Assembly (NCBI GenBank): GCA_021771635.1
Contig: JAETOQ010000003.1
Coordinates: forward strand, 1 to 64,000
DNA: 64,000 nucleotides
Reading direction: 5' to 3'
Source: Oscillospiraceae bacterium
GTDB taxonomy: Bacteria; Bacillota; Clostridia; Oscillospirales; Oscillospiraceae
Shown: in pieces, positions 34,567 to 43,607 of the stretch
Position numbering within the stretch: position 1 is the first letter of the stretch
How the letters are laid out: each line of letters starts with the position of its first letter
The notes under the pieces: generated by a model
Seen by the model: the letters and a program-made list of their open reading frames with translations, nothing else
Told to the model about the DNA's origin: nothing
The model's database searches: none
Program-made: the position numbers and the translations under genes

Positions 34567-35460
34567 TTGCTGGATATCAAACGCCTGCGGTATCTCGAGG
34601 CCGTGTACCGCTGCCGCAATTTCACAAGGGCCAGCGAGGAGCTGTTTGTCTCGCAGCCGGCCATTTCCGCGGCGGTCAGCGCCATGGAGCGGGAATTGGA
34701 TGTGAAGCTGATCGTCCGAACGCCCAAGGAGGTCACGTTCACCCTGGAGGGGGAGCAGTTCATGCGGCATGTGTTCCGCATTTTAAAGGAGTGCCAGGCG
34801 GCAGAGGAGCTGGCGGCGGACTTTTCCAAGACCCGGAGCGGAACGCTGCGCCTGGGAGTCTCCCCGACGTTGAGCGGACAGTTTTTGCCCATGCTGTATG
34901 AGGATTTCCTGCCCGGCTGGCCCGGGGCTGTGGTGCATCTGGACGAGGGGTCCATGCGGGACCATATCGAAAAGATCCAGAATGACGTACTGGATCTCTC
35001 CTACAACGCGCTGCCGGAGCCGGGCAGCCTGCCGGGGCTCTCACTGGTCCCTGTGACCTCAACGGAGGTGTGCGTGCTGATGCGGCCCCAGCACCCGCTG
35101 GCGGCGGAGGAGCGGATCCCGATCTCTGCCTTGGAGGGGCGGGATATCGTGACACTGAACGAGAAGTCCCAGATCCGGGCGAAGGTCACGGCGGAGCTGG
35201 AACGCCATGGCATCGTGCCCCATGTGGTCTCCTGCCACGAGCAGATCATATGCATGGTCAACATGATCCGCCTGGGGGATTACATCGGCTTCATCAACGC
35301 GGACAGATCGTACCATGCCCTGGGCTGTGAAGAACTGATCGTCCGCCCCTTTGCGGAACCCATCCGCTTTGACGTGGGATTTCTCCTGAAACAGGGAAAG
35401 CAGATCCCCAGGATCTCCCGGGAGCTGATCGCATTTACCCAAAAAACCATGGAGCCATAA
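34567..35460 (+). CDS. LysR family transcriptional regulator
   Basis: A 297-residue protein. The TTG start at 34567 (LDIKRLRYLEAV) is preferred: AAGGGGGG lies 6 nt upstream and it matches the usual LysR N-terminus. The track ATG at 34546 has no site. The HTH NFTRASEELFVSQPAISAAVSAMERELD is at residues ~18-45. The C-terminal effector-binding domain begins SGTLRLGVSP. It diverges from the hydroxyacid dehydrogenase gene, its likely target, and its promoter holds a palindrome. Confidence 0.92.
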   Translation: MLDIKRLRYLEAVYRCRNFTRASEELFVSQPAISAAVSAMERELDVKLIVRTPKEVTFTLEGEQFMRHVFRILKECQAAEELAADFSKTRSGTLRLGVSPTLSGQFLPMLYEDFLPGWPGAVVHLDEGSMRDHIEKIQNDVLDLSYNALPEPGSLPGLSLVPVTSTEVCVLMRPQHPLAAEERIPISALEGRDIVTLNEKSQIRAKVTAELERHGIVPHVVSCHEQIICMVNMIRLGDYIGFINADRSYHALGCEELIVRPFAEPIRFDVGFLLKQGKQIPRISRELIAFTQKTMEP

Positions 35461-35498
35461 GCATGGGATGGAACGGGGCAATATCGGAAAAGAGTAAG

Positions 35499-35523
35499 GC
35501 GCGGCCCCCCCTGCGGGCCGCGC
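35499..35523. terminator. GC-rich hairpin between convergent lysR and ThrE-type genes
   Basis: The perfect stem GCGCGGCCC/GGGCCGCGC is followed by TCCTCTCT on the plus strand. It probably ends the LysR transcript; the T-tail is weak. Confidence 0.5.
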
Positions 35524-35626
35524 TCCTCTCTGGATACCTCAGACGCCTCTGCCTGCAACGCCCGCATTTTCCGGCCGCGCAGAAAGACGAATTTGCTTTT
35601 CCCCTTCGGCTGTCCATGAGCCGCTG

Positions 35627-36856
35627 TTACCGCACGGCGCGGAACCGGGGCAGCCAGGCCCGCAGGACGGAGGAGATCAGCATGGCGCCCACGGACAGCG
35701 CGGCGGCAAAGCCCAGGGTGTGGAGCAGGGTGGACAGGAACAGGGAGGTCTCACCCGTGATGCAGTACTGCATGGCCTTGTAGATGCCGGAGCCGGGCAC
35801 CAGCGGGAGCAGGGCCACCTGCAGATACCCGGTGACCGGACAGTGCCGGACCCGGGCCATCAGCTCCGAATAGGCGCTGATGGACATGGCCGCCAGGAAG
35901 GCGGAAAAGATGTCGGATCGGAGGACTTCCATGGACAGCAGGTAGACCAGCCAGCCCAGGGCCGCCCCCAGCCCGCAGATCAGGATGCCGAGGCCCTGGA
36001 TGTTGAATTCGATGCCAAAGCCCACGCAGGCGAAAAACGCCCACAGGCAGGGGAGCAGATACGCGCCCGTCACCGCCTGGGCGGCTGGAGCGGCGCCCCA
36101 CAGCCCCTGCCCGATCAACAGCGGCAGGGCGGTGCCCAGGGCGATGGCGGTTGCTACCAGCAGGGTCTCGGCGGTGCGGGTCAGACCGGAGATCAGGTCA
36201 CCCGCCATGATCTCCCGCATGGCGTTGGTCAGCGCCATGCCGGGCACCAGGACCATCAGCGTGGCGATGGTGATGACATCCGGGCTCCGCCCCCAGCCGA
36301 TGTGGACCAGGACCAGCGCCAGCAGGGAGGCCACGGCGGAGCAGACCACCGTGCGGAAGAAGATGTTGGAGCCGATGAAGGCACGGCCGAACAGGACGCA
36401 GACGCCCACCGCCAGACCGGCGACGGCGGCGCAGAGGCAGTCCTGGATGCCGCCGCTGAAAAAGAGGGCAAAAAAGGCGGGAGCCATCATATAGCCCAGC
36501 AGGGTCATGCGGGGAGAAAAGGCCCGGCAGTTCTCCGTCAGGCCGTCCACCAGCCGCTGGGCCTCCTCCACCGGCGGCGTCTCCCGGCACAGGCGGCGGC
36601 ACAGGCCGTTGCACCGCTCCAGCAGTTCGATATCCGTGCCGTGGGCAGGGATGCGGTACATCTGCGTGATGGGCGTCCCATCCGGGGTGTTGATGCTGAC
36701 GATCAGACAGCTGGGGATGGAAAAGACCTGGGGCTCCAGGCCGTAGGCGGTCAGCAGGCGGTTCACGGATTCCTCCACCCGGTAGATCTCCGCTCCGCTG
36801 GCCATCAGCTGGCGGCCCAGCTGGGCGGACATATTCAGCAGCTTATAGTAATCCAT
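35627..36856 (-). CDS. Threonine/serine exporter family protein (ThrE-type fusion)
   Basis: A 409-residue protein joining two normally separate ThrE parts. The N-terminal DUF1212-type half (residues ~1-250) carries LMASGAEIYRVEESVNRLL and is followed by five membrane helices. The C-terminal DUF3815-type half has LLPLVPGSGIYKAMQ. Corynebacterial ThrE has the same fused plan and exports threonine and serine. No partner gene is nearby. Upstream lies a hairpin mosaic instead of an obvious promoter. Confidence 0.9.
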   Translation of the reverse strand: MDYYKLLNMSAQLGRQLMASGAEIYRVEESVNRLLTAYGLEPQVFSIPSCLIVSINTPDGTPITQMYRIPAHGTDIELLERCNGLCRRLCRETPPVEEAQRLVDGLTENCRAFSPRMTLLGYMMAPAFFALFFSGGIQDCLCAAVAGLAVGVCVLFGRAFIGSNIFFRTVVCSAVASLLALVLVHIGWGRSPDVITIATLMVLVPGMALTNAMREIMAGDLISGLTRTAETLLVATAIALGTALPLLIGQGLWGAAPAAQAVTGAYLLPCLWAFFACVGFGIEFNIQGLGILICGLGAALGWLVYLLSMEVLRSDIFSAFLAAMSISAYSELMARVRHCPVTGYLQVALLPLVPGSGIYKAMQYCITGETSLFLSTLLHTLGFAAALSVGAMLISSVLRAWLPRFRAVR

Positions 36857-36872
36857 GGCGGCCTCCTTGTCG

Positions 36873-37056
36873 ATATAGTCGGCACACTTGAAAATCGGTC
36901 AATACCGATTTTCTGACAGCGGCAGAGCCGCTGTCGGGCGCCGCCCGTGCGCTGACTATGAAGTCTGACGCAAGGCCGCTTTGCGGCCTTGTGGGGTGAG
37001 ATGGCTCCCCCGCAAGTTGAAAAGATTTTACTTCTTTTCAACTGCGTCAACTATAA
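36873..37056. repeat. Nested hairpin mosaic upstream of the ThrE-type gene
   Basis: Hairpins follow each other: GAAAATCGGTCAATACCGATTTTC, GACAGCGGCAGAGCCGCTGTC, GCAAGGCCGCTTTGCGGCCTTG and AGTTGAAAAG..CTTTTCAACT. The first two are enclosed by an ATAGTC..GACTAT outer repeat. The last two are enclosed by TGACGCA..TGCGTCA. The rest of 37057-37204 is AT-richer and shows no gene. Confidence 0.75.
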
Positions 37057-37204
37057 CACCCTCAAGATACCATGTTTTCGCAAAATTGCAAGGGGAAAGA
37101 CAGGGGCAGGGCGATTTGCGGAGACGTTAACGTGCCCGTGGCCCTTTGTGTTTCTGCAAAACAAGGAGGGAGCGCTGTTGAAAACGCGCTCCCTCCGAAA
37201 ACGA

Positions 37205-38011
37205 TCATGCCATTTCCAAGACCTGCACCTCATAGATGCAGTCCTTGAAACTTGTGAAGTTGTCCTCATATTCGTTGGCCAGGGCCAGACACGGTGCCGC
37301 CGCGTCCCGGAAATACTGGCGGACAAAGGTGCTGTCAAAGGGCTCCGACAGGATGCGGGACTGGGTGCAGAAATAGGTGCCCGCCGGAATGCGCATCAGA
37401 TTGGGGCACCGGATCTCAGGCAGTTCCCGCAGATATACAAAGTAATGGGTGGGAACGATCTTTCCGGCCAGCAGGGAGGGGAAGTCCAGCAGATACCCGT
37501 TCTGGCGCAGAAAACGCGTGTGGGAGAAAGCCTCGCTGTGCTGCAGCTTCGTGAGACGTTTCCCGGCGGTCCCATAGATATCCTCGCCGGGGGCCAGGGG
37601 CTCCGCCAGCAGATATCGTTCCGGCTCCTTTACCTTATAAGGCAGATTGTTATAGTTGTAGTAATCGATGTGGTCGTAGTACTCCACATACCAATCCAGC
37701 TCTTTCAAAAGCTCCTGCAGATGATCCAATTCTTTTTGGATCGATTGCCGCCGCCGGATCAAAAACTGCTTGAACTGCCCAATATCATTGGAGGCCAGAG
37801 CCTCCCGGATATCCTCCAGACGGAAGCCGAAGCGCTGTAAGTACTTGACACGGGAGATGTAGTGGATCTGATCGTAGCTGTAATAACGGTAGCCGGTTTT
37901 CTGGTCGGTGTAGTGGGGGACCACAATGCCGCTTTTGTCGTAGAAGCGGATCGTTTGGGGAGACATATTCAAGAGTGCGGCGACTTCACCGATGGTATAA
38001 CGTTCCTTCAT
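37205..38011 (-). CDS. MerR family regulator with effector-binding domain
   Basis: A 268-residue protein from the ATG at 38011, where GGGAGG lies 7 nt upstream. The N-terminal MerR winged helix reads YTIGEVAALLNMSPQTIRFYDKSGI. A coiled-coil dimerisation helix follows (RRRQSIQKELDHLQELLKEL). A C-terminal ~150-residue domain of the BmrR/GyrI-like ligand-binding type completes it. It diverges from the AGCS symporter and methionine gamma-lyase-type genes. Their promoter has the long 19-bp spacing MerR proteins act on. It is a likely activator of that operon. Confidence 0.92.
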   Translation of the reverse strand: MKERYTIGEVAALLNMSPQTIRFYDKSGIVVPHYTDQKTGYRYYSYDQIHYISRVKYLQRFGFRLEDIREALASNDIGQFKQFLIRRRQSIQKELDHLQELLKELDWYVEYYDHIDYYNYNNLPYKVKEPERYLLAEPLAPGEDIYGTAGKRLTKLQHSEAFSHTRFLRQNGYLLDFPSLLAGKIVPTHYFVYLRELPEIRCPNLMRIPAGTYFCTQSRILSEPFDSTFVRQYFRDAAAPCLALANEYEDNFTSFKDCIYEVQVLEMA

Positions 38012-38159
38012 AGAGACACCTCCCTGCATACCAGTATTACAAAAAAGATCGAAAAAGTCTACACTTAACTACAAGGTTTGACTCAAAAAATCACAAAAAA
38101 TAGCTGGATGTCACAAAATAGATCCAAAAAATTTTATCAAATTTTACAAGGGATTCCCG

Positions 38160-38190
38160 TTGACCTTATAGCGGGGAAAAGCAATACACT
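38160..38190 (+). promoter_or_regulatory. Long-spacer promoter of the AGCS operon (MerR-type)
   Basis: TTGACC (38160-38165) and TACACT (38185-38190) are separated by 19 bp. Such over-long spacers need DNA distortion by MerR regulators, and a MerR gene diverges from this promoter. Dyad symmetry in the spacer is only partial (CTTATA..GGAAAAG). The rest of 38012-38296 has AT-rich sequence and no gene. Confidence 0.6.
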
Positions 38191-38296
38191 GATGCCAAAG
38201 GGGTTCGCAGCTGGTATTTTTTCAAAAATACGGGCCTGAGAACTCCGATAGGCACCCTGCGCGAGAGAAAAGAGAAAAAGAAGAGAGGTATTACAA

Positions 38297-39778
38297 ATGA
38301 CGTTTATTGATTTCCTGTACAAGCTGGACGGCTGGGTCTGGGGAACGCCGCTGCTGGTCCTGATCATGGCCGTGGGCATCTACTACATGGTCAAGGGCAA
38401 GTTCTTCCCCTTTGTGCACTTCGGCCACGCGGTCAAAAACACGGTCCTTGCCAAGAGCACGGAGTCCGGCAAGAGCGGTGAGGGCAAAATCTCTCCTTAC
38501 CGGGCGTTCTGCCTGGCCCTGGGCGGCGCTGTCGGCATGGGAAACATCTCCGGCGTGGCAACCTCTATCGCTGTCGGCGGGCCCGGTTCGATTTTTTGGA
38601 TGTGGGTCTGGGCGTTCTTCGGCATGATGATCAAGACCGCTGAGACCTCTCTGGGCCTGTACTACCGCCACAAGGAGGCTGACGGCAAATACAGCGGCAG
38701 CGCCATGCACTACATGGAGCGGGGCATCAAGGGCGAGATGGGCTGGAAGTTCGGAAAGCCCCTGGCGGTCCTGTTTGCCATCTCTCTGTTCCTGATGGTG
38801 CTGCAGGGCAGCGGCGCCTACACGGTGGGCGAGACGCTGAACGCCTCCTTTGGCCTGAACCTCATGGCCGTTGTGGTGGTTTACGTGCTCTTTATCGTGT
38901 ATCTGCTGATCCGCGGTGAAAACACCATCGGTAAAGTCGCGGAAAAGCTGGTCCCCATTATGTGCGGCGTGTATCTGCTTGCGACGATCGTGATCCTCCT
39001 GCTGAATGTCACCCATCTCCCCGCCATGTTTGCGGAGATCTTCAAGGGCGCGTTTACCGGTACTGCTGCCGCCGGCGGCTTTGCGGGCTCCGTGGTCTCC
39101 CTGACCATCCGCCAGGGCGTTGCCCGGTCCGTCTATTCCAATGAGGCCGGCAACGGCACCTCTCCGCTGATCCACGGCTCCGCCGACACCGTCCACCCGG
39201 TCCGTCAGGGCCTCTGGGGCGCCGTGGAGGTGTTCTGCGACACCCTGATCGTCTGCACCTGCTCCGGTCTCGCCATCCTGGCCACCGGCACCTGGACCTC
39301 CGGCGTCAGCGGCGCGCCCCTGGGCGTGCTGGCATTCACCACCGCCTTTGGAGAGATGGGCAGATACTTCCTCGGCATCATGACGATCCTCTTCGCGTTC
39401 ACCACCTCCACGACTTGGTACATCTTCTATCAGAACATTTTGAGATACCTCTTTGAGAAGTGGCCCAATGTGCAAAAGGCCGCGCACAAGATCTTTGCGG
39501 TCGCTTTCCCGCTGATCATGGTGGGCAACGCCGCGCTGGTGTACTATTCCAATTCCGACGCCACGCTGTTCTGGACCATCGTCAGCATTGTCACGGCGTT
39601 CCCTCTGTTCTTCAATGTCCTGGCCCTGGTGGTCCTGAGAAAGAAGTTCTGGGCGCTGCTCAAGGACTATAAGGCCCGCTATATGGGAATCGGCGAGGTC
39701 GATCCCAGCTTCCATGTGTTCGCGGAGGACGATCCGGAAGTAATGGCCAAGATCAACAAGAACCTCGGCGAATCCTGA
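38297..39778 (+). CDS. Alanine/glycine:cation symporter (AGCS family)
   Basis: A 493-residue membrane protein with about 11 helices. The AGCS signature GAVGMGNISGVATSIAVGGPGS is near residue 76, and RSVYSNEAGNGTSPLIHG near 277. The family imports alanine, glycine or related small amino acids with Na+ or H+. AGAGAGG precedes the ATG. The next gene, 48 bp on, encodes a PLP lyase of the methionine gamma-lyase type. The operon may therefore import and break down a sulfur amino acid instead; that substrate shift is inference. Confidence 0.94.
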   Translation: MTFIDFLYKLDGWVWGTPLLVLIMAVGIYYMVKGKFFPFVHFGHAVKNTVLAKSTESGKSGEGKISPYRAFCLALGGAVGMGNISGVATSIAVGGPGSIFWMWVWAFFGMMIKTAETSLGLYYRHKEADGKYSGSAMHYMERGIKGEMGWKFGKPLAVLFAISLFLMVLQGSGAYTVGETLNASFGLNLMAVVVVYVLFIVYLLIRGENTIGKVAEKLVPIMCGVYLLATIVILLLNVTHLPAMFAEIFKGAFTGTAAAGGFAGSVVSLTIRQGVARSVYSNEAGNGTSPLIHGSADTVHPVRQGLWGAVEVFCDTLIVCTCSGLAILATGTWTSGVSGAPLGVLAFTTAFGEMGRYFLGIMTILFAFTTSTTWYIFYQNILRYLFEKWPNVQKAAHKIFAVAFPLIMVGNAALVYYSNSDATLFWTIVSIVTAFPLFFNVLALVVLRKKFWALLKDYKARYMGIGEVDPSFHVFAEDDPEVMAKINKNLGES

Positions 39779-39826
39779 CCACTTGGGTTTCACTATCATA
39801 AGCTGTTCAATAAGGAGAATCACATC

Positions 39827-41008
39827 ATGCCTGAATATTCCGTTACCACTGAGGCCCTGTATCAGGGTAATCATATCCGGGGAATGGAAATGCACCCGGA
39901 GACCATTCCCTGCTTCCTGACCACCGCCTTCACCATGAAGGGGTTCAAGGAGGTCCAGGAGACCTATGACACCAAGGGCTATACCTACATCCGCACCCGC
40001 AACCCCAACCGCACCGCCCTGGGCGAGGTCATCTCCTGCCTGGAGGGCGGGGAGGAGTCCCTGATCTTCTCCTCCGGCATGGGCGCTATCACCACGACGC
40101 TGATGGCGGTCCTGGAGCCCGGCGACCATGTGATCTGCAACGCCAACATCTACGGGGAGACCTTCTGCGTCATGACACAGATCCTGAAGAAGTGCAATGT
40201 GGATGTGACCTTTGTGGACTACCAGAACACCGAGGACATCGCCAAGGCTGTGCAGCCCAACACCAAGCTGATCTACTCCGAGGTGTTCTCCAACCCCACG
40301 CTGACGCTGGTGGACTTGCGGGCGGTGTCGGAGCTTGCCCACAAAAACGGCGCGCTGCTGATGGTGGACAATACCTTCACCAGCCCCATTGCCATCCGGC
40401 CCATTGACTTTGGCGCCGATATCGTCATCAACAGCCTGACCAAGTTCCTCAACGGCCACAGCGATGCCGTGGGAGGCTCCGTCACCACCACCCATGAACT
40501 GTGCGGAAAGATCCAGCCGGTATCCATGCTGCTGGGCACCCCCGGCGATCCCTTCAGCTCCTGGCTGATCCACCGGGGCATCAACACCGCTTCCGTGCGG
40601 CTCCCCCAACAGATGCACACCGCGGAGCGGCTGGCCCAGGTGCTGTCCCGGAACAAGCACGTCTCCAAGGTCAACCACCCCAGCCTGCCCACCTACCCCC
40701 AGAAGAAGCTGGCGGACAGCATGTTCGGCAAAAACGGTTACTGCGCCATGCTGAGCTTCATCGTGCCGGAGGACCTGGAGAAGATCGACCAGTTCATGCT
40801 GGCTCTGAAGTTCCCCCGGTACGCCCCCACCCTGGGCGGCCTGCACACCACTCTCAGCCATCCCGTCACATCCTCCCACATGGGCGTGCCTGACGAGACC
40901 CGGCGGAAGATGGGCATCACCCCCGGCATGATCCGTGTCTCCGTGGGCATCGAGGATGCCGACGACCTGGCGGCGGACTTTGAGAACGCGCTGAAGGTTT
41001 TCGACTGA
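39827..41008 (+). CDS. PLP-dependent methionine gamma-lyase / cystathionine lyase family enzyme
   Basis: A 393-residue Cys/Met-metabolism PLP enzyme. The pyridoxal lysine lies in NSLTKFLNGHSDAVGGS. YTYIRTRNPNRTALGEVI and FSSGMGAITTTL form the cofactor phosphate pocket. The family includes methionine gamma-lyase, cystathionine gamma-lyase and gamma-synthase, and the exact member cannot be fixed by eye. Its place behind an amino acid symporter favours a catabolic lyase releasing a thiol and ammonia. It is cotranscribed with the AGCS gene and followed by a strong terminator. Confidence 0.88.
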   Translation: MPEYSVTTEALYQGNHIRGMEMHPETIPCFLTTAFTMKGFKEVQETYDTKGYTYIRTRNPNRTALGEVISCLEGGEESLIFSSGMGAITTTLMAVLEPGDHVICNANIYGETFCVMTQILKKCNVDVTFVDYQNTEDIAKAVQPNTKLIYSEVFSNPTLTLVDLRAVSELAHKNGALLMVDNTFTSPIAIRPIDFGADIVINSLTKFLNGHSDAVGGSVTTTHELCGKIQPVSMLLGTPGDPFSSWLIHRGINTASVRLPQQMHTAERLAQVLSRNKHVSKVNHPSLPTYPQKKLADSMFGKNGYCAMLSFIVPEDLEKIDQFMLALKFPRYAPTLGGLHTTLSHPVTSSHMGVPDETRRKMGITPGMIRVSVGIEDADDLAADFENALKVFD

Positions 41009-41135
41009 TCAAAACAGGAAGCCGCACTCACATCCGTACGGCCCGCGGGGCAGTCGGTATGCGGATCGCTCTATGTGTTCGGGATATAGCAAGGCGGGCG
41101 GCGTGCTGCGTATCCGTGATATGAAAAGAGTTCAG

Positions 41136-41176
41136 AATCCCCCTGCGATTTTTGAAAAGTCGCAGGGGGATTTTTT
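41136..41176 (+). terminator. Terminator of the AGCS operon
   Basis: The perfect stem AATCCCCCTGCGA/TCGCAGGGGGATT is followed by TTTTTT. The remainder of 41009-41264 holds the arcA leader and no gene. Confidence 0.9.
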
Positions 41177-41264
41177 GCGTCCCCACGCATGAAAATAAAA
41201 AAAGCAGAAATCCTATTCCAGAACAAGCGCAACACATTTTGACTCTGAAAAGGAGTGAACCGAT

Positions 41265-42488
41265 TTGGAGACGGGACTTCATAATACTTCCGAGATCGGG
41301 CGGCTGAAAAAGGTGCTGCTGCACCGGCCCGGCGCGGAACTGGAAAATCTCATGCCGGAATATCTGGAGCGGCTGCTGTTTGACGATATCCCCTATCTGC
41401 GGGAGGCACAGCGGGAGCATGACGCCTTTGCTGACTGCCTGCGCAGCCAGGGGGTAGAGGTGGTCTACCTGACGGACCTGGTGGTCCATTCACTGACTTC
41501 TGACGAAGTGCGAAGGGACTTTATTCGGCAGTTTTTGGACGAGTCCGGCGTCCAGGATGACCGGACCCGCGGCATTCTGGAGGATTTCCTTGGAGAGATG
41601 CCGGACAAGGAGATGGTGTCCACCATGATGGCGGGCATCCGGAAAGGGCAGCTGCGGGCGGAGAGCGGAAGACTGGGCGACTATCTCTCCGCGGCGGAGG
41701 ATGATTACCCCTTTGCTGTGGACCCCATGCCCAACCTGTATTTCACCCGGGACCCCTTTGCCATCATCGGCACCGGCGTGTCCATCCACAGGATGCACAC
41801 CGCCACCCGGAACCGGGAGACACTGTTCGGCAAGTTCATCTTTGAGCATAACCCGGAGTATATGCACGCGCCCCGCTGGTATGACCGGGGGGAGACCTCC
41901 TCCCTGGAGGGCGGCGACATCCTGGTGCTGTCGTCCCAGGTGCTGGCGGTGGGCATCTCCCAGCGGACGCGGGAGAACTCCATCGACACCCTGGCGGAGA
42001 CAGTCCTTTCTCAGAGCAAGACCTTTAAAAAGGTCCTGGCCTTCAACATCCCCAAGACACGGTCCTTTATGCACCTGGACACCGTATTCACCATGGTGGA
42101 CCGGGACAAGTTCACTGTCCATCCCAACATCCTCTCCAGCATCACCGTGTTCGTCATGGAGCTGGACGAGAACCGCAAAATGAAGATCCGCCAGGAGGAC
42201 GGACGGCTGGAGGATATCCTCAAGGAGCATCTGGACCTGGACAAGGTGACCTTGATCCCCTGCGGCCAGGGCAGCGAGATCGACGCCGCCCGGGAGCAGT
42301 GGAGCGACGGCAGCAACACTCTGGCCATTGCCCCCGGCGAGGTGGTGGTGTACTCCCGAAACTATGTCACCAACCGCTCTCTGGAGGAGGCGGGCATCCG
42401 CATCCACACCATTCCCAGCGCGGAGCTGTCCCGGGGACGGGGCGGCCCGAGATGTATGTCCATGCCTCTGTGGAGAGAGGATCTGTGA
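41265..42488 (+). CDS. arcA: Arginine deiminase
   Basis: A 407-residue enzyme with a TTG start; AAAAGGAG sits 10 nt before it. The guanidinium-modifying fold is shown by PNLYFTRDPFAIIG, SSLEGGDILVLS and HLDTVFTMVD. The catalytic Cys is in RGGPRCMSMPL at the C-terminus. It converts arginine to citrulline and ammonia, the first step of the ADI pathway. An ornithine carbamoyltransferase and a transporter follow in the same direction. Confidence 0.96.
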   Translation: METGLHNTSEIGRLKKVLLHRPGAELENLMPEYLERLLFDDIPYLREAQREHDAFADCLRSQGVEVVYLTDLVVHSLTSDEVRRDFIRQFLDESGVQDDRTRGILEDFLGEMPDKEMVSTMMAGIRKGQLRAESGRLGDYLSAAEDDYPFAVDPMPNLYFTRDPFAIIGTGVSIHRMHTATRNRETLFGKFIFEHNPEYMHAPRWYDRGETSSLEGGDILVLSSQVLAVGISQRTRENSIDTLAETVLSQSKTFKKVLAFNIPKTRSFMHLDTVFTMVDRDKFTVHPNILSSITVFVMELDENRKMKIRQEDGRLEDILKEHLDLDKVTLIPCGQGSEIDAAREQWSDGSNTLAIAPGEVVVYSRNYVTNRSLEEAGIRIHTIPSAELSRGRGGPRCMSMPLWREDL

Positions 42489-42593
42489 AAAAGCAGGGAT
42501 CAGAAATGAAAAAATCAAAAATTTTCTTTCCGATCTCCCGATTCCTGACGCCGAATTCCCAATTTCTAATTGTATAAAAAGGAGAACTGAACG

Positions 42594-43592
42594 ATGGCAG
42601 TGAATTTGAAAGGCCGGAGCTTTTTGACTCTGGAGGACTTTACCCCCGCTGAGATCCGCTATCTGCTGGATCTGGGCCACGCCCTGAAAGCAAAGCGCAG
42701 AGCGGGCATCTGCGATCCCGTGATGAAAGGCAAGCACATCGTGCTGCTGTTTGAAAAGACCTCCACCCGCACCCGCTGCTCCTTTGAGGTGGCGGCCACC
42801 CAGGAGGGCGCCCATGTCACCTACCTGGACGCCGGCAGCTCCCAGATGGGCAAAAAGGAGTCCCTGGAGGACTCCGCAAGGGTACTGGGCCGCTTCTTCG
42901 ACGGCATCGAGTACCGGGGCTATGACCAAAAGAATGTGGAGGAGCTGGCGAAGTACTCCGGCGTCCCGGTTTGGAACGGCCTGACCGACGCGGACCACCC
43001 CACCCAGATCCTGGCGGACATGATGACCATCGAGGAGCACTGCCACAAGCCCCTGAACAAGGTCAAGGTGGTGTTCCCCGGCGATGTGCGGAACAATATG
43101 TGCTACGCCTGGATGATCGGCGCGGCGAAGATGGGCATGCACTTTGTGGCCATGGGGCCCCAGGAACTGGCCAAGGAGATGGACCAGGACCTGATCAAGC
43201 GGGTGTTCGCCACCGCCCGGGAAAACGGCGGACTCATTGAGATCACCGATAACCGCAACGACCTCAAGGACGCCGACGTCATCTACGGCGACATCTGGGC
43301 CTCCATGGGCGAGGAGGAGCTGATCCCCAAGCGGGCGGAGCTGCTGTCGCCTTTCCGGGTGACGGAGGAGACCTTGAAAGCCACCGGCAATCCCAATGTA
43401 CTGTATATGCACTGCCTGCCCTCCTTCCACGACTTTGAGACCAAGCTGGCCAAGGAGTGGAAGGATAAGGGCGTGGATATCCGGGAGGTCACCGACGAGG
43501 TGTTCCGCAGCCGGAACAGCGTCGTGTTCGACGAGGCGGAGAACCGGATGCACTCCATCAAGGCCGTGATGGTGGCGACTATCGGAAAATAA
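42594..43592 (+). CDS. Ornithine carbamoyltransferase
   Basis: A 332-residue enzyme. The carbamoyl phosphate site is EKTSTRTRCSFEVA near residue 57, followed by DHPTQILAD and the ornithine loop HCLPSFHD. It lies 105 bp after arcA and 15 bp before the transporter gene. This favours the catabolic role (citrulline to ornithine plus carbamoyl phosphate, arcB). Sequence alone does not separate arcB from the anabolic argF. No carbamate kinase gene follows. Confidence 0.95.
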   Translation: MAVNLKGRSFLTLEDFTPAEIRYLLDLGHALKAKRRAGICDPVMKGKHIVLLFEKTSTRTRCSFEVAATQEGAHVTYLDAGSSQMGKKESLEDSARVLGRFFDGIEYRGYDQKNVEELAKYSGVPVWNGLTDADHPTQILADMMTIEEHCHKPLNKVKVVFPGDVRNNMCYAWMIGAAKMGMHFVAMGPQELAKEMDQDLIKRVFATARENGGLIEITDNRNDLKDADVIYGDIWASMGEEELIPKRAELLSPFRVTEETLKATGNPNVLYMHCLPSFHDFETKLAKEWKDKGVDIREVTDEVFRSRNSVVFDEAENRMHSIKAVMVATIGK

Positions 43593-43607
43593 GGAGGGGA
43601 CACCCCT

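Noticed and set aside
36873-37056. Closely spaced repeats considered as a CRISPR array
   Set aside because: The repeats are inverted, differ from each other and lack uniform spacers. They are tandem hairpins.
38291-40879. 862-residue minus-strand ORF across the AGCS and lyase genes
   Set aside because: Antisense shadow; His/Gly/Gln-rich and without domains.
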